A stretch of 64,000 bases of DNA from Paenirhodobacter ferrireducens (GCF_004022265.1 NZ_SAVB01000029.1:1-64000), one strand, 5' to 3'; positions 47,316-55,594 are shown, counted from the first letter of the stretch. Made by a program: numbers and translations. Notes: generated by a model not told the origin, from the sequence alone.

Positions 47316-47936
47316 ATGAAACGTTATCTGCCCGGCGTTCTCGCCATGGCCGCCATCGTGGTGGCCTCCAACATCCTGGTGCAATACCTGTTCGGCCAGT
47401 GGCTGACCTGGGGCGCCTTCACCTATCCCTTCGCCTTCCTCGTCACCGACGTGACCAACCGCCTGCAGGGCCCGCGTGCGGCGCGCGGCGTGGTCGTCGC
47501 GGGCTTCGTCGTCGGCATCGTCTGCTCGCTGATCGGCTCGCAGATCATCGGCGAGTTCGGCCCGCTCGTCAGCTTCCGCGTGGCGCTCGGCTCGGGCGCG
47601 GCCTTCCTCGCGGCGCAGCTGACCGACGTGACCGTGTTCAACGCCCTGCGCCGCGACCGCTGGTGGAAGGCGCCGCTCGTCTCCACCCTGATCGGCGCGA
47701 GCCTCGACACCGCGATCTTCTTCACCACGGCCTTCTCGCTGCAGCTTGCCTGGCTCGAACCGGGCAACGATGTCTCCTGGGCGAACGAGATGCTGCCGCT
47801 GCTCAGCTTCGGGCCGATGGTGCCGCTGTGGATCTCGCTCGCCTGCGCCGACTGGTGTGTAAAAATTGCACTTGCGGTGATCGCTCTGGCGCCTTTTCGG
47901 GCATTTACTTGGCGGAAAACGCCAAGACTTGCGTAA
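47316..47936 (+). CDS. Queuosine precursor transporter (VUT/YhhQ family)
   Basis: This 206-residue protein has about six hydrophobic helices. Family landmarks are LAMAAIVVASNILVQYLFGQ, TYPFAFLVTDVTNRLQGPRA (the conserved TDxxNxxxG-like motif), RVALGSGAAFLAAQLTDVTV and STLIGASLDTAIFFTTAFS. YhhQ-type carriers import 7-cyano-7-deazaguanine or 7-aminomethyl-7-deazaguanine for tRNA queuosine. No preQ1 riboswitch is evident in the short leader. Its stop lies just before the unusual xseB leader. Confidence 0.88.
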   Translation: MKRYLPGVLAMAAIVVASNILVQYLFGQWLTWGAFTYPFAFLVTDVTNRLQGPRAARGVVVAGFVVGIVCSLIGSQIIGEFGPLVSFRVALGSGAAFLAAQLTDVTVFNALRRDRWWKAPLVSTLIGASLDTAIFFTTAFSLQLAWLEPGNDVSWANEMLPLLSFGPMVPLWISLACADWCVKIALAVIALAPFRAFTWRKTPRLA

Positions 47937-48005
47937 TTTGACTTGCCATACACCAGATCTGTGCCACCCTTTCCTTATCGGCAACGCATGAAAGGAGGTG
48001 GTCCA

Positions 48006-48062
48006 GTGTCTAGAGTGATATTGGAGAGAGGTGTCGGGACAGTCAGGGGGGCCGAGGCCTGA
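48006..48062 (+). CDS. Possible 18-residue leader peptide
   Basis: GTG at 48006-48008 begins MSRVILERGVGTVRGAEA and ends at TGA 48060-48062. GGAGG lies seven bases upstream, inside the exceptional Shine-Dalgarno stretch. In-frame starts also exist at ATG 47988 (24 residues) and TTG 47943 (39 residues). No run of one amino acid suggests classical attenuation. Coding is supported only by start-site geometry. Confidence 0.35.
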   Translation: MSRVILERGVGTVRGAEA

Positions 48063-48143
48063 GGGCAACCCCAAGGGCAAGAACCCTGGCTGGGACGGAG
48101 GATCTGATCCAGACCCTAACCGGACCATCTCCGTAGATCTCGG

Positions 48144-48178
48144 GGGCCGCTGCCGGAGGCATGCGGCCCTTTCTATTT
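48144..48178 (+). terminator. Terminator ahead of xseB
   Basis: The stem GGGCCGC-TGCC pairs with GGCA-GCGGCCC around a GGA loop with one bulged base, followed by TTTCTATTT. It ends the leader transcript 86 bases before xseB. Confidence 0.8.
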
Positions 48179-48264
48179 GGCGCGATTTCGCCGCGGTGCG
48201 CATGGTTTGGCTGGAAAACCGCCCCCGTCCGTGGCATCCCGTCCGGCAAGCAAGGGAGAATGCG

Positions 48265-48513
48265 ATGACCGCGACCGATGCCGACATTGCGGCGATGAGC
48301 TTCGAACAGGCGATGAAGGAACTCGAGACCGTCGTCGGGCAGCTCGAGCGCGGCGAGGTGCCGCTCGATGCCTCGATCCGGCTTTACGAGCGCGGCGCGG
48401 CGCTGAAGGCGCGCTGTGCGGCGCTGCTGAAGGAGGCCGAGGAGCGGGTCGAGAAGATCACCCTTGGCGCCGACGGTGCGCCCACGGGCACGGTGCCGGT
48501 CGAAGGCCTGTGA
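48265..48513 (+). CDS. xseB: Exodeoxyribonuclease VII small subunit
   Basis: This 82-residue protein is the usual length for XseB. MSFEQAMKELETVVGQLERG is followed by VPLDASIRLYERGAALKARC, the family's helical signature. It binds XseA (not in this window) to form the ssDNA exonuclease. AGGGAG lies six bases before the ATG. The frame is open far upstream but the leader terminator and ribosome-binding site fix the start. Its stop shares a base with the ispA ATG (TGATG). Confidence 0.93.
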   Translation: MTATDADIAAMSFEQAMKELETVVGQLERGEVPLDASIRLYERGAALKARCAALLKEAEERVEKITLGADGAPTGTVPVEGL

Positions 48514-49379
48514 TGTTCGACACCCGTCTTCACGCGGCGCAGCAGGCCGTTGGCGCGGCGCTGGCGCAGGCGATGACGCGGCTGCCCGAGGGGCCGCTGC
48601 GCGATGCCATGGGCTATGCCGCGCAGGGCGGCAAGCGGCTGCGGGCCTTCCTCGTGCTCGAATCGGCGGCGCTGTTCGGCATTCCCGCGGCGCAGGCGAT
48701 GCCCGCCGCCGCTGCGGTCGAGGCGCTGCACGCCTACAGCCTCGTGCATGACGACCTGCCGGCGATGGATGACGACGACCTGCGCCGCGGCCAGCCCACG
48801 GTGCACCGCAAATGGGACGAGGCGACGGCGATCCTTGCGGGCGACGCGCTGCAGACCCTCGCCTTCGAGCTCTGCGCGGATCCGGTGCTTGGCCCGGCCG
48901 AGCGGCGCATCGCGCTGGTCGCGGCGCTGGCGCAGGCCTCGGGCGCGGCAGGGATGGTGCATGGCCAGATGCTCGACATCGCGGCCGAGACCGCGCCCGT
49001 GCCGCTGACGCTTGCCGAAATCACCCGGCTGCAGGCCGGCAAGACCGGCGCGCTGATCTCCTTTGCCGCCGAGGCGGGAGCGATCCTTGCCGGCACCGAC
49101 CGCGCGCCGCTGGCGGCCTATGCGCAGGCGCTTGGGCTTGCCTTCCAGATCGCCGACGACATCCTCGATGTCGAGGGCTCGGAAGAGGCGGCGGGCAAGC
49201 GACTGCACAAGGATGCCGAGGCGGGCAAGGCGACCTTCGTCTCGCTGCTCGGCCTTGAAGGCGCGAAGGCGCGTGCCGCGGCGCTGGTGGCCGAGGCCGA
49301 AGCCGCCCTTGCGCCTTACGGCGAAAGGGCCGAAACCTTGCGGGAAACGGCGCGCTTCGTTATCTCGCGCGACAGATGA
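48513..49379 (+). CDS. ispA: Polyprenyl (geranyl/farnesyl diphosphate) synthase
   Basis: This 288-residue trans-prenyltransferase has the first Asp-rich motif ([20 protein letters not shown]), where the chain-length region upstream is EALHAYSL. Other landmarks are [27 protein letters not shown] and the second motif [12 protein letters not shown]. This pattern fits farnesyl diphosphate synthase of the IspA group. It provides C10-C15 precursors for quinones, undecaprenyl phosphate and possibly carotenoids. It lies between xseB and dxs, the common alphaproteobacterial order. Confidence 0.93.
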   Translation: MFDTRLHAAQQAVGAALAQAMTRLPEGPLRDAMGYAAQGGKRLRAFLVLESAALFGIPAAQAMPAAAAVEALHAYSLVHDDLPAMDDDDLRRGQPTVHRKWDEATAILAGDALQTLAFELCADPVLGPAERRIALVAALAQASGAAGMVHGQMLDIAAETAPVPLTLAEITRLQAGKTGALISFAAEAGAILAGTDRAPLAAYAQALGLAFQIADDILDVEGSEEAAGKRLHKDAEAGKATFVSLLGLEGAKARAAALVAEAEAALAPYGERAETLRETARFVISRDR

Positions 49380-49392
49380 AACGGGAGTGCCG

Positions 49393-51303
49393 ATGAGCGA
49401 GACCCCGAAGACCCCGATCCTCGACCGTGTGCGGCTGCCCTCCGATCTCAAGGCGCTGAACGACCGCGAGCTGCGAAAGCTGGCCGACGAGCTGCGCGCC
49501 GAGACGATCTCGGCAGTGTCGGTCACCGGCGGGCATCTGGGCGCGGGGCTGGGCGTGGTCGAGCTGACCGTGGCGCTGCATGCCGTCTTCGACGCGCCGC
49601 GCGACAAGATCATCTGGGACGTCGGCCATCAGTGCTATCCGCACAAGATCCTCACCGGCCGGCGCGACCGCATCCGCACCCTGCGTGCGAAAGGCGGGCT
49701 TTCGGGCTTCACCAAGCGCTCGGAAAGCCCCTATGACCCGTTCGGCGCCGGGCACAGCTCGACCTCGATCTCGGCCGCCGTGGGCTTTGCCGCGGCGCGC
49801 GAGCTGGGCGCGCCCACGGGCGACGCGATTGCGGTGATCGGCGACGGCGCGATGACCGGCGGCATGGCCTTCGAGGCGATGAACCACGCCGGCCATCTCG
49901 GCAAGCGGCTCTTCGTGGTGCTGAACGACAACGAGATGTCGATTGCCCCGCCGGTGGGCGCGCTCTCGGCCTATCTGACCCGGCTTTATGCCGAGGGCCC
50001 GATGCAGGACCTGAAGGCGGTGGCGAAGGGCGCGGTCAGCCTGTTGCCCGAGACCCTGCAGGAAGGCGCGCGGCGCGCGAAGGAGATGCTCAAGGGCATG
50101 GCCGTCGGCGGCACGCTCTTCGAGGCGCTTGGCTTCACCTATGTCGGCCCGGTCGACGGCCATGACCTCGATGCGCTGCTGCCGCTGCTGCGGATGCTGA
50201 AGGCGCGGGCGACGGGGCCGGTGCTGATCCATGTGCTGACGAAGAAGGGCAAGGGCTATGCCCCGGCAGAAAGCCGCCCCGACGGTGGCCATGCGACGAA
50301 CCGCTTCGACGTGGCGACCGGGGTGCAGGTCAAGGCGCCGTCGAACGCGCCCTCCTACACCCGGGTCTTTGCCGAGAGCCTGGTGAAGGAGGCCGTGCGT
50401 GACGAGAAGATCGTCGCGGTGACCGCCGCCATGCCCGAGGGCACCGGGCTGAACCTGTTCACCGAGCGCTTCCCGCGCCGCTGCTTCGATGTCGGCATCG
50501 CCGAGCAGCACGCGGTGACCTTCTCGGCCGGGCTGGCCGCGGCGGGGATGAAACCCTTCTGCGCGATCTATTCGACCTTCCTGCAGCGCGGCTATGACCA
50601 GATCGTGCATGACGTCGCGGTGCAGCGCCTGCCGGTGCGCTTCGCGATCGACCGCGCCGGGCTGGTGGGCGCCGATGGCGCGACCCATGCCGGCAGCTTC
50701 GACATCGGTTTCATGTCCTCGCTGCCCGGGATGGTGGTGATGGCCGCGGCCGACGAGGCCGAGCTTGTCCACATGGTCGCCACCGCAGCCGCGCATGACG
50801 AGGGGCCGATCGCCTTCCGCTATCCGCGCGGCGAGGGCATGGGCGTCGAGATGCCCGAGTCGGGCGTGCCGCTCGAGATCGGCAAGGGCCGGATCGTGGC
50901 CGAGGGGGCGCGCGTCGCGATCCTCAGCTATGGCACGCGGCTGGCCGAGGTGCTGAAGGCACGCGAAGCGCTGGCGGCGCGCGGGCTGGCCCCGACCGTG
51001 GCCGATGCCCGCTTCGTCAAGCCGCTCGACACCGATCTGATCTTGCGGCTTGTGGCCGAGCACGAGGCGATCCTCACCATCGAGGAAGGCGCGATCGGCG
51101 GCTTCGGCAGCCATGTCGCGCAATTCCTGGCCGAGAGCGGGGTCTTTGACCGCGGCTTCCGCTTCCGCTCGATGGTGCTGCCCGACACCTTCATCGACCA
51201 CGCAAGCCCCGAGGACATGTATCGCAGCGCCGGCATGAACGCCCCCGAGATCGAGGCGAAGGTGCTCGACCTGCTGGGCGTCGCGGTGGCGAAACGGGCC
51301 TGA
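49393..51303 (+). CDS. dxs: 1-deoxy-D-xylulose-5-phosphate synthase
   Basis: This 636-residue thiamine diphosphate enzyme condenses pyruvate and glyceraldehyde 3-phosphate, the first step of the MEP pathway. The N-terminal domain has [18 protein letters not shown] and the ThDP/Mg motif [18 protein letters not shown]. The pyrimidine-binding domain has [20 protein letters not shown] with the catalytic Glu, then [18 protein letters not shown]-terminal transketolase domain ends the protein. GGGAG lies five bases before the ATG. It is the last gene of the xseB-ispA-dxs operon. Confidence 0.96.
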   Translation: MSETPKTPILDRVRLPSDLKALNDRELRKLADELRAETISAVSVTGGHLGAGLGVVELTVALHAVFDAPRDKIIWDVGHQCYPHKILTGRRDRIRTLRAKGGLSGFTKRSESPYDPFGAGHSSTSISAAVGFAAARELGAPTGDAIAVIGDGAMTGGMAFEAMNHAGHLGKRLFVVLNDNEMSIAPPVGALSAYLTRLYAEGPMQDLKAVAKGAVSLLPETLQEGARRAKEMLKGMAVGGTLFEALGFTYVGPVDGHDLDALLPLLRMLKARATGPVLIHVLTKKGKGYAPAESRPDGGHATNRFDVATGVQVKAPSNAPSYTRVFAESLVKEAVRDEKIVAVTAAMPEGTGLNLFTERFPRRCFDVGIAEQHAVTFSAGLAAAGMKPFCAIYSTFLQRGYDQIVHDVAVQRLPVRFAIDRAGLVGADGATHAGSFDIGFMSSLPGMVVMAAADEAELVHMVATAAAHDEGPIAFRYPRGEGMGVEMPESGVPLEIGKGRIVAEGARVAILSYGTRLAEVLKAREALAARGLAPTVADARFVKPLDTDLILRLVAEHEAILTIEEGAIGGFGSHVAQFLAESGVFDRGFRFRSMVLPDTFIDHASPEDMYRSAGMNAPEIEAKVLDLLGVAVAKRA

Positions 51304-51324
51304 GCGGGGGCGCGCGGAAAGGCG

Positions 51325-51371
51325 CCTTCGGCGGGAGTATTCGGGCCAGAAAAAAGACCGGGCGCCGAAGG
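51325..51371. repeat. Intergenic repeat and inverted repeat between dxs and the HAD gene
   Basis: CCTTCGGCG (51325-51333) pairs with CGCCGAAGG (51363-51371) around GAGTATTCGGGCCA and an A-rich run. The core GAGTATTCGGGCCA(A)GAAAAA recurs, inverted, at 54253-54290. It lies between convergent genes and may act as a two-way terminator. Confidence 0.6.
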
Positions 51372-51384
51372 GCCCGGGCAGGTG

Positions 51385-52002
51385 TCAGGCGGCCTCGGTC
51401 TCGCTCAGCAGGCCCTCGGCGACAAGGCGCCTTGCCCAGCCCTCGGGCCCCTCGAAGAGATGCGTCTTCCAGCCGCGCATATGGGCGGTGGCGATGTTGT
51501 CGGCGCGGTCGTCGGTGAACAGGATCTGCGCACCAGACAGGCCGCTGTCCGCCTCGACCATCTCGTAGATCTTCGGCGCGGGCTTCGTCACCCCCATGTG
51601 CCCCGAGACATAGGCGCGGTCGAAATCGCGCAGGAACGGATAGAAGCCGGTGGCATAGTCGAACGAGCCGATGCCGAAATTGGTCAGCGAGAACACCGGC
51701 ACGCCCTTCGCCTGCAAGGCCTTCATCAGCCGCACCGAGTGCGGGATCTCGGGCGTTGCCATGCGGATCCAGTCGTCGTGCCACAGCCGGATCCAGCGCG
51801 ACCAGCGCGGATAGCGCTTGGCCCAGTCATAGATCGTCTCGCGGAACGGGCCGCCGCTGTCGATGAGGTCGTTCATCCCGTGCAGGTCGACCTCGGCGAA
51901 CATCGCCTCGCGCTCCGCCTGCGGCATCAGCGTGTCGTAATGCCGTTCGGGCTGCCATTCGATCAGAACGTTGCCGATGTCGAAGATCACTGCGTCAACC
52001 AT
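51385..52002 (-). CDS. HAD-superfamily hydrolase (HAD-IA)
   Basis: This 205-residue phosphatase-like protein starts [20 protein letters not shown]; Asp8 is the expected nucleophile, and the DxG(N) form is seen in YihX-type members. Motif II is FSLTNFG, the Lys region is [13 protein letters not shown] and motif III/IV is [18 protein letters not shown]. The substrate is unknown, likely a sugar phosphate. It overlaps the end of the YaiI gene by eight bases and is in the same operon. Confidence 0.88.
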   Translation of the reverse strand: MVDAVIFDIGNVLIEWQPERHYDTLMPQAEREAMFAEVDLHGMNDLIDSGGPFRETIYDWAKRYPRWSRWIRLWHDDWIRMATPEIPHSVRLMKALQAKGVPVFSLTNFGIGSFDYATGFYPFLRDFDRAYVSGHMGVTKPAPKIYEMVEADSGLSGAQILFTDDRADNIATAHMRGWKTHLFEGPEGWARRLVAEGLLSETEAA

Positions 52003-52450
52003 GGGTTTCCCTCTTTGCCGCCTGCACCGCCCGTTCCAGCGCTTGCAGGAATTCTGCCCGGTCGGCCTTTGAAAACGGCCGCCCGCCGCCTTGCCGGAAC
52101 GGATCGGCCGAGCGCAGGTCGGACATCAGGTCGCGCATCGCCAGCACCTCGCCGATGTTGCGCTCGGTCAGGGCCGATCCGTCGGGGCGCAGCACCCGCG
52201 CCCCCGCCGCCACGCATTTCGCGGCCAGCGGAATGTCGTTGGTGATCACCACGTCACCCGGCCCCGCACGTTCGGCGATATGCTTGTCGGCCTCGTCCGG
52301 CCCTTCGGATACATAGACCATGGTGACGAGCGGATTGGCCGAGGGCCGCAGCCCGCCGTTCGAGACGAAGGCAATCGGCACCCCGGCCCGCGTCGCCACG
52401 CGCTCGGCCTCGGCCTTCACCGGGCAGGCATCGGCATCGACCCAGATCAC
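51995..52450 (-). CDS. YaiI/YqxD family protein (DUF188)
   Basis: This 151-residue protein starts [20 protein letters not shown], the diagnostic N-terminus. [20 protein letters not shown] and [20 protein letters not shown] follow. The fold is PIN-like and a nuclease role has been suggested, but none is proven. Its ATG overlaps the fghA stop (ATGA), so it is coupled to it. Confidence 0.9.
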   Translation of the reverse strand: MIWVDADACPVKAEAERVATRAGVPIAFVSNGGLRPSANPLVTMVYVSEGPDEADKHIAERAGPGDVVITNDIPLAAKCVAAGARVLRPDGSALTERNIGEVLAMRDLMSDLRSADPFRQGGGRPFSKADRAEFLQALERAVQAAKRETHG

Positions 52451-53277
52451 CGCGTCAGCGCCGCGGCATGGAAGGCGACGTGATCGGGCATGAAGGTCGC
52501 GACGAAGAAATAGCTGTGGTCATAGCCCGCCTGCATGCGGAAGGCGCCGGCCTGGCGGCGTGCGGCCATCGCCTGAGCCAGCACCTCGGGGCGCAGCAGG
52601 TCGAGGAACTGGTCCGAACCGCCCTGGTCGATCAGCACCTCGCCGTCGAACCCCGTCTCGCGCATCACGTGCGTCGCGTCATGCGGCAGCCACGCGGTCT
52701 CGTCTGCGCCAAGATAGGCGGTCAGCTGCTTGCGGCCCCAGTCGCTGCGCGTGGGCTGGGCGATCGGCGCGAAGGCCGAGACCGAGCGGAAGCGCCCCGG
52801 CAGCCCCATGGCGAGGGTCAGCGCCCCGTGTCCGCCCATCGAATGGCCGGTGATGCCCTGGCGTTCCTCGTCGATGTCGAAGGCGGCGGTGACGACGCGG
52901 GGCAGCTCCTCGGCGACGTAATCCCACATCCGGTAATGCTCGGCCCAGGGGGCCTCGGTCGCGTTGACGTAGAAGCCCGCGCCCTGCCCCAGGTCATAGG
53001 CCTCGTCATTGGCCACACCCGGGCCGCGCGGCGAGGTGTCGGGGAAGACCAGCGCGATGCCCGCCTCGGCCGCGTAACGCTGTGCCCCGGCCTTCACCAT
53101 CGCGTTCTCATGCGTGCAGGTCAGCCCCGACAGATACCACAGCACCGGCACCGGGCGGGTCTCGGCCTCGGCCGGCAGGAACAGGCCGAAGGTCATCTCC
53201 GTGCCGGTGACCTCCGACGTGTGGCTATAGACCCCCTGCACCCCGCCGAAGCACTTGTTTTCCGAAACCGTGCGCAT
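52447..53277 (-). CDS. fghA: S-formylglutathione hydrolase
   Basis: This 276-residue alpha/beta-hydrolase detoxifies formaldehyde by hydrolysing S-formylglutathione to formate and glutathione. [14 protein letters not shown] is near the oxyanion region and the nucleophile elbow [10 protein letters not shown] contains Ser146. The His of [15 protein letters not shown] completes the likely triad. The ATG at 53275-53277 has AGGAGG five bases upstream; a GTG six bases earlier overlaps that site. No formaldehyde dehydrogenase gene lies next to it. Confidence 0.93.
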   Translation of the reverse strand: MRTVSENKCFGGVQGVYSHTSEVTGTEMTFGLFLPAEAETRPVPVLWYLSGLTCTHENAMVKAGAQRYAAEAGIALVFPDTSPRGPGVANDEAYDLGQGAGFYVNATEAPWAEHYRMWDYVAEELPRVVTAAFDIDEERQGITGHSMGGHGALTLAMGLPGRFRSVSAFAPIAQPTRSDWGRKQLTAYLGADETAWLPHDATHVMRETGFDGEVLIDQGGSDQFLDLLRPEVLAQAMAARRQAGAFRMQAGYDHSYFFVATFMPDHVAFHAAALTR

Positions 53278-53286
53278 CGGCACCTC

Positions 53287-54201
53287 CTATCGTGTGATCC
53301 AGGCGATGACGCCCGGAATGGTCAGAATGCTGGCCGCCGTCGAGATCAGGATCGCGGTCGAGACCCGCTGCGGCGCGACGGCGTAATGTGCCGCCAGAAT
53401 GTAGACGTTTCCGGCGACGGGCAAGGCCGCGGCGGCCACCATCACGCCGGCGGCGAAGGGCTCGACATGAAAGAGCAGCGCGGCGCCGCCGACGGCCAGC
53501 GGATGCACGAAGAGCTTCGCCGCCGAGAGCCAGAGCGCCGGCCCCGCCCGCTCGGCCGACTTGCCGGCAAGCGAGGCGCCGATGGCAAACAGCGCGCCGG
53601 GTGTGGCCGCGGCCCCGAGCAGCGTCAGGAACTCGGCAAGCGGCGCCGGCATCGGGAGATGCAGCCCCGCCCAGGCCAGCCCCGCCGCCATCGAAACCAC
53701 CATCGGATTTTTCAGGATTCCCAGAAGAATGGGCCGGACCGCAATCCGCCCATGCCGTGCCCCGGTGATGACCGCGGTGATGAGCGTCGAGAACACGATC
53801 ATGTCGGCCGACAGCACCATCAGCACCGGCCCCGCCGCCTGCGGCCCGAGCAGCACCACGAGCATCGGCACACCCAGAAAACCAGTATTGCCGGTCATTG
53901 CGGTATGGGCCTCCATCGCCGCCTCGGCCAGCGGCCGGCGGCGCGCGCGCGCCACGGCAAAGCCAAGCCCCCAGACCAGCGCCGAGCCGCTCAGATAGGC
54001 GGCGAAGAAGGCCGGGTCGAACAGCTGCTCAAGCGGCAGCGTCGCGGTGAAGCGGAACAGCATCGCCGAAAGTGCGAAATAGAAGACGAATTTCGTCAGC
54101 GCCGCCGTCGCCTCGGCGGGGAACATCCGCGCCCGGCCGGCGGCCCAGCCCAGCCCGATCAGGCCGAAGAACGGAAGCGTCTTGAGAAAAATCGCGAGCA
54201 T
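53287..54201 (-). CDS. AEC-family permease (auxin efflux carrier type)
   Basis: This 304-residue protein has about ten hydrophobic helices starting MLAIFLKTLPFFGLIGLGWA. Family features are MTGNTGFLGVPMLVVLLGPQ (Asn-x-Gly-Phe-x-Gly-x-Pro) and NPMVVSMAAGLAWAGLHLPM. Bacterial members often move malonate, malate or other organic anions. The substrate here is unknown. It ends ten bases before the fghA start and may share its transcript. Confidence 0.87.
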   Translation of the reverse strand: MLAIFLKTLPFFGLIGLGWAAGRARMFPAEATAALTKFVFYFALSAMLFRFTATLPLEQLFDPAFFAAYLSGSALVWGLGFAVARARRRPLAEAAMEAHTAMTGNTGFLGVPMLVVLLGPQAAGPVLMVLSADMIVFSTLITAVITGARHGRIAVRPILLGILKNPMVVSMAAGLAWAGLHLPMPAPLAEFLTLLGAAATPGALFAIGASLAGKSAERAGPALWLSAAKLFVHPLAVGGAALLFHVEPFAAGVMVAAAALPVAGNVYILAAHYAVAPQRVSTAILISTAASILTIPGVIAWITR

Positions 54202-54252
54202 CCGACAGGGCTAGCATGCGCTCCGCCGCCGCACCAGCACCGGGCCTTGCAA

Positions 54253-54290
54253 GCGCCGGGCTTTTTCTTGGCCCGAATACTCGCCTTGAC
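54253..54290. repeat. Intergenic repeat between the AEC gene and mbfA
   Basis: The complement carries GAGTATTCGGGCCAAGAAAAA, written here as GAGTATTCGGGCCA plus AGAAAAA. This is nearly the same core as at 51331-51356. CGGGC and GCCCG flank it and can form a short stem. It lies after the mbfA stop and may help end that transcript. Confidence 0.6.
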
Positions 54291-54305
54291 CCGGACGCGG
54301 CCGGC

Positions 54306-55283
54306 TCAGCCGGCGCCGATCAGCGAGCCTGCGGCAAAGACCAGCGCGCCCCCCAGCACCACCTGCAGCACGGCACGCAGGAAGGGGGTTTCCATGTACT
54401 TGTTCTGGATCCAGGCGATCACCCAGAGCTCGATGAACACCACGATCATCGCGACCGTGGTCGCGGTCCAGAAATCGGTGATGAAATAGGGCAGGGCATG
54501 GCCGAAGCCGCCCGCTGCGGTCATCAGCCCCGAGGCAAGGCCACGCTTCAGCGGGCTGCCGCGACCGGAGATGACGCCGTCATCATGCGCGGCCTCGGTG
54601 AAGCCCATCGAGATCCCGGCGCCAGTCGCCGAGGCAAGCCCCACCAGCAGCGTGGTGTGCGAGTTCTGCGTGGCGAAGGCGGTGGCGAAGATCGGCGCCA
54701 GCGTCGAGACCGAGCCGTCCATCAGCCCGGCCAGCCCGGGCTGCACCCAGGTCAGAATGAACTGGCGATAGGCGGCGCGGTCCTCCTCGGCCCGGGCGTC
54801 CCCGGTCAGGTGCTCGGCCTCGAGCGCCTCGGCCTTCTTCTCGTGGCCCTGCTCGGCCGCAGCCAGATCGCCCAGGAGCTTGCGGGTGTCGGCATCCGTG
54901 CTGCGCTGCGCCGCACGTGTGTAGAAATTGGCCGATTCCCGCTCCATCGACTCGGCCTCGCCGCGCATCGTCTCGAGCGAGAGATTGGTGCTAAGCCAGA
55001 CCGGCTTGCGCGCGTAGAACCCCGCGACATGTTCGCGCCGGATCAGCGGGATCACCTCGCCGAAGCGGGCGCGGTGACGTTCGATCAGGCGGCGGCGGTG
55101 CTCGTCCTCCTCGGCGGCCATGCCGTCGAAGACCGCGGCCGAGGCCGGGTATTGCTTGCGCAGCTTCTCGGCATAGAGGCGATAGATGCGCGCGTCGTCC
55201 TCCTCAGAGGAGATCGCGAGGGCGAGAACTTCCTGCTCGGACAATTCCGAGAAACGGCGGCGGGAGGCGAATCCGGGGATCAT
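54306..55283 (-). CDS. mbfA: Membrane-bound ferritin / iron exporter MbfA
   Basis: A 325-residue product from the ATG at 55281-55283. The N-terminal half (about 1-160) is a rubrerythrin-type di-iron domain with repeated Glu and ExxH motifs (ALAISSEEDDARIYRLYAEK; GMAAEEDEHRRRLIERH; AAEQGHEKKAEALEAEH). The C-terminal half is a VIT1/CCC1-type membrane region (QPGLAGLMDGSVSTLAPIFA). MbfA homologues in Agrobacterium and Bradyrhizobium export iron and protect against peroxide. An Irr-type box overlaps the region just upstream of the ribosome-binding site. Confidence 0.92.
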   Translation of the reverse strand: MIPGFASRRRFSELSEQEVLALAISSEEDDARIYRLYAEKLRKQYPASAAVFDGMAAEEDEHRRRLIERHRARFGEVIPLIRREHVAGFYARKPVWLSTNLSLETMRGEAESMERESANFYTRAAQRSTDADTRKLLGDLAAAEQGHEKKAEALEAEHLTGDARAEEDRAAYRQFILTWVQPGLAGLMDGSVSTLAPIFATAFATQNSHTTLLVGLASATGAGISMGFTEAAHDDGVISGRGSPLKRGLASGLMTAAGGFGHALPYFITDFWTATTVAMIVVFIELWVIAWIQNKYMETPFLRAVLQVVLGGALVFAAGSLIGAG

Positions 55284-55294
55284 CGAGACGTCCT

Positions 55295-55313
55295 TTTTAG
55301 AATGGTTCCAAAA
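55295..55313 (-). promoter_or_regulatory. Irr-type iron-control element (ICE box) of mbfA
   Basis: TTTTAGAA-TGG-TTCCAAAA is a near-perfect palindrome that matches the ICE pattern TTTAGAA-N3-TTCTAAA with one change. It begins 12 bases before the mbfA ATG and abuts AAGGA. Repression of mbfA by Irr under low iron is established in Rhizobiales relatives; its use here is inference. Confidence 0.75.
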
Positions 55314-55346
55314 TATCCGGGGGCGGATGTTTTGCAACTGCGAAAT

Positions 55347-55364
55347 CTGAACTTGTCAGTTCAC
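55347..55364. promoter_or_regulatory. Operator-like palindrome, left copy
   Basis: TGAACT-TGTC-AGTTCA (55348-55363) is a perfect 6-bp inverted repeat. The 18-base arm CTGAACTTGTCAGTTCAC is also the mirror of the right copy at 55406-55423, with one mismatch. It contains a possible -35 (TTGTCA) with TATCCA 18 bases downstream. Confidence 0.6.
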
Positions 55365-55405
55365 TATTCGCTTGCGTATCCAGACCGGGCAGTTCAGTTT
55401 TGAAA

Positions 55406-55423
55406 GTGAACCGACAAGTTCAG
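55406..55423. promoter_or_regulatory. Operator-like palindrome, right copy
   Basis: TGAACC-GACA-AGTTCA (55407-55422) is a second copy of the same site in inverted orientation, 59 bases centre to centre from the left copy. It ends 15 bases before the start of the small secreted peptide gene, where a bound repressor would block transcription. Confidence 0.6.
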
Positions 55424-55438
55424 ACCATGGAGAAAGTC

Positions 55439-55594
55439 ATGAACCGCATCGCATCCGGCCTCCTCATGCTTGCCCTGACCGTCCGCGCCGCAGCCGCGGG
55501 CGGCTTCGGCGTCGATCTTCCGCGCTTCAGCTTTCCGAGCCAAGAGGCGCCGGTGACGCAGAGCGCGCCGGGGGCCGGTCATTCAGGGCGGTGA
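55439..55594 (+). CDS. Small secreted peptide of unknown function
   Basis: A 51-residue product from the ATG at 55439-55441 begins MNRIASGLLMLALTVRAAAA, a good signal peptide. It leaves a mature part of about 30 residues starting GGFGVDLPRFSFPSQEA. GGAGAAAG lies close upstream. An in-frame ATG at 55427 would add four residues. The last 16 bases overlap the convergent trhO stop. It is the only gene downstream of the twin palindromes. No family name is known to me; similar short GFGVDLP peptides may exist in Rhodobacterales. Confidence 0.55.
   Translation: MNRIASGLLMLALTVRAAAAGGFGVDLPRFSFPSQEAPVTQSAPGAGHSGR

Larger units (their letters stand above)
47938..48178 (+). ncRNA. Structured leader or small RNA upstream of xseB
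   Basis: The 328-bp gap between the VUT transporter gene and xseB holds a compact unit. A possible -35 (TTGACT, 47938-47943) is present but no good -10. GAAAGGAGGTGGTCCAG (47990-48006) is complementary over 17 contiguous positions, with one G-U, to the 3' tail of alphaproteobacterial 16S rRNA. A short ORF follows, then a hairpin and T run at 48144-48178. This could be a terminated small transcript, a leader-peptide attenuator for xseB-ispA-dxs, or both. The family is not recognised and the 5' end is a guess. Confidence 0.4.

Noticed and set aside
48177-48512. Long upstream extension of ispA in its reading frame
   Set aside because: It would overlap all of xseB. The ATG at 48513 coupled to the xseB stop fits known ispA length.
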